Source: Actinomycetota bacterium
GTDB lineage: Bacteria > Actinomycetota > Thermoleophilia > Gaiellales > Gaiellaceae
Assembly: GCA_013812265.1 (NCBI GenBank)
Contig: JACCTQ010000153.1
Span: 1 to 6,723, forward strand
Direction of reading: 5' to 3'
Length of the DNA stretch: 6,723 bases
Part shown: positions 6,708-6,723 of the stretch, piece by piece
Layout of the letters: every line of letters begins with the position of its first letter
Numbering within the stretch: position 1 is the first letter of the stretch
Made by a program: the position numbers and the translations under genes
Notes under the pieces: generated by a model
Told to the model about the DNA's origin: nothing
What the model saw: the letters and a program-made list of their open reading frames with translations, nothing else
Database searches by the model: none

Positions 6708-6723
6708 GCGACAGTCAAATGGC

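Noticed and set aside
6713..6718. TTGACT upstream of rplY as a -35 box.
   Set aside because: It is only 5 nt from TACACT, and at the usual 17-nt spacing the next hexamer falls on the start codon without a -10 match.
1..6723. Search for mobile elements, CRISPR repeats, tRNA genes, toxin-antitoxin pairs or defence genes.
   Set aside because: None seen: no regularly spaced repeats, terminal inverted repeats, transposase motifs or tRNA-like folds, and nearly all bases lie in five recognised genes.

Overview
The window is a compact, GC-rich stretch in which every gene reads on the minus strand. In transcription order (right to left) it holds rplY (ribosomal protein bL25, CTC type), pth (peptidyl-tRNA hydrolase), an unassigned ABC half-exporter, mfd (transcription-repair coupling factor), and the first 55 codons of a SurA/PrsA-like lipoprotein that runs off the left edge. 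No gene is encoded on the plus strand; the long open frames there are GC-driven shadows of mfd and the transporter. The only non-coding DNA is 30 bp upstream of rplY, 34 bp between rplY and pth, 5 bp between the transporter and mfd, and 29 bp between mfd and the lipoprotein.

The organism is probably a high-GC actinobacterium. The rplY-pth-mfd order is a widespread bacterial housekeeping arrangement. The two-domain CTC form of L25, the strong G/C third-position bias and a lipoprotein foldase after mfd would fit a deep-branching actinobacterial class such as Thermoleophilia. That placement is an inference from style and gene order, not from a database match.

Layout: rplY at 5983-6693 starts with GTG, has no visible Shine-Dalgarno, and has a TACACT hexamer just upstream that suggests a leaderless start. 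A GC-rich hairpin lies between rplY and pth (5352-5948). The pth stop and the transporter start overlap as TGATG. The transporter (3463-5352) stops 5 nt before the mfd ATG. mfd occupies 197-3457. The lipoprotein starts at 167.

The spacing points to one operon tying together ribosome structure (bL25), recycling of stalled-ribosome products (Pth), rescue of stalled RNA polymerase with DNA repair (Mfd), and extracytoplasmic protein folding. The odd member is the ABC exporter, which sits between pth and mfd with translational-coupling geometry on its upstream side. The most interesting non-coding signal is a perfect 8-bp hairpin followed by four Us, inside codons 4-11 of mfd. It resembles a weak intrinsic terminator or pause site at the exact point where the operon passes from the transporter to mfd. 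No convincing undescribed system was found; most of the window is ordinary, intact housekeeping sequence.
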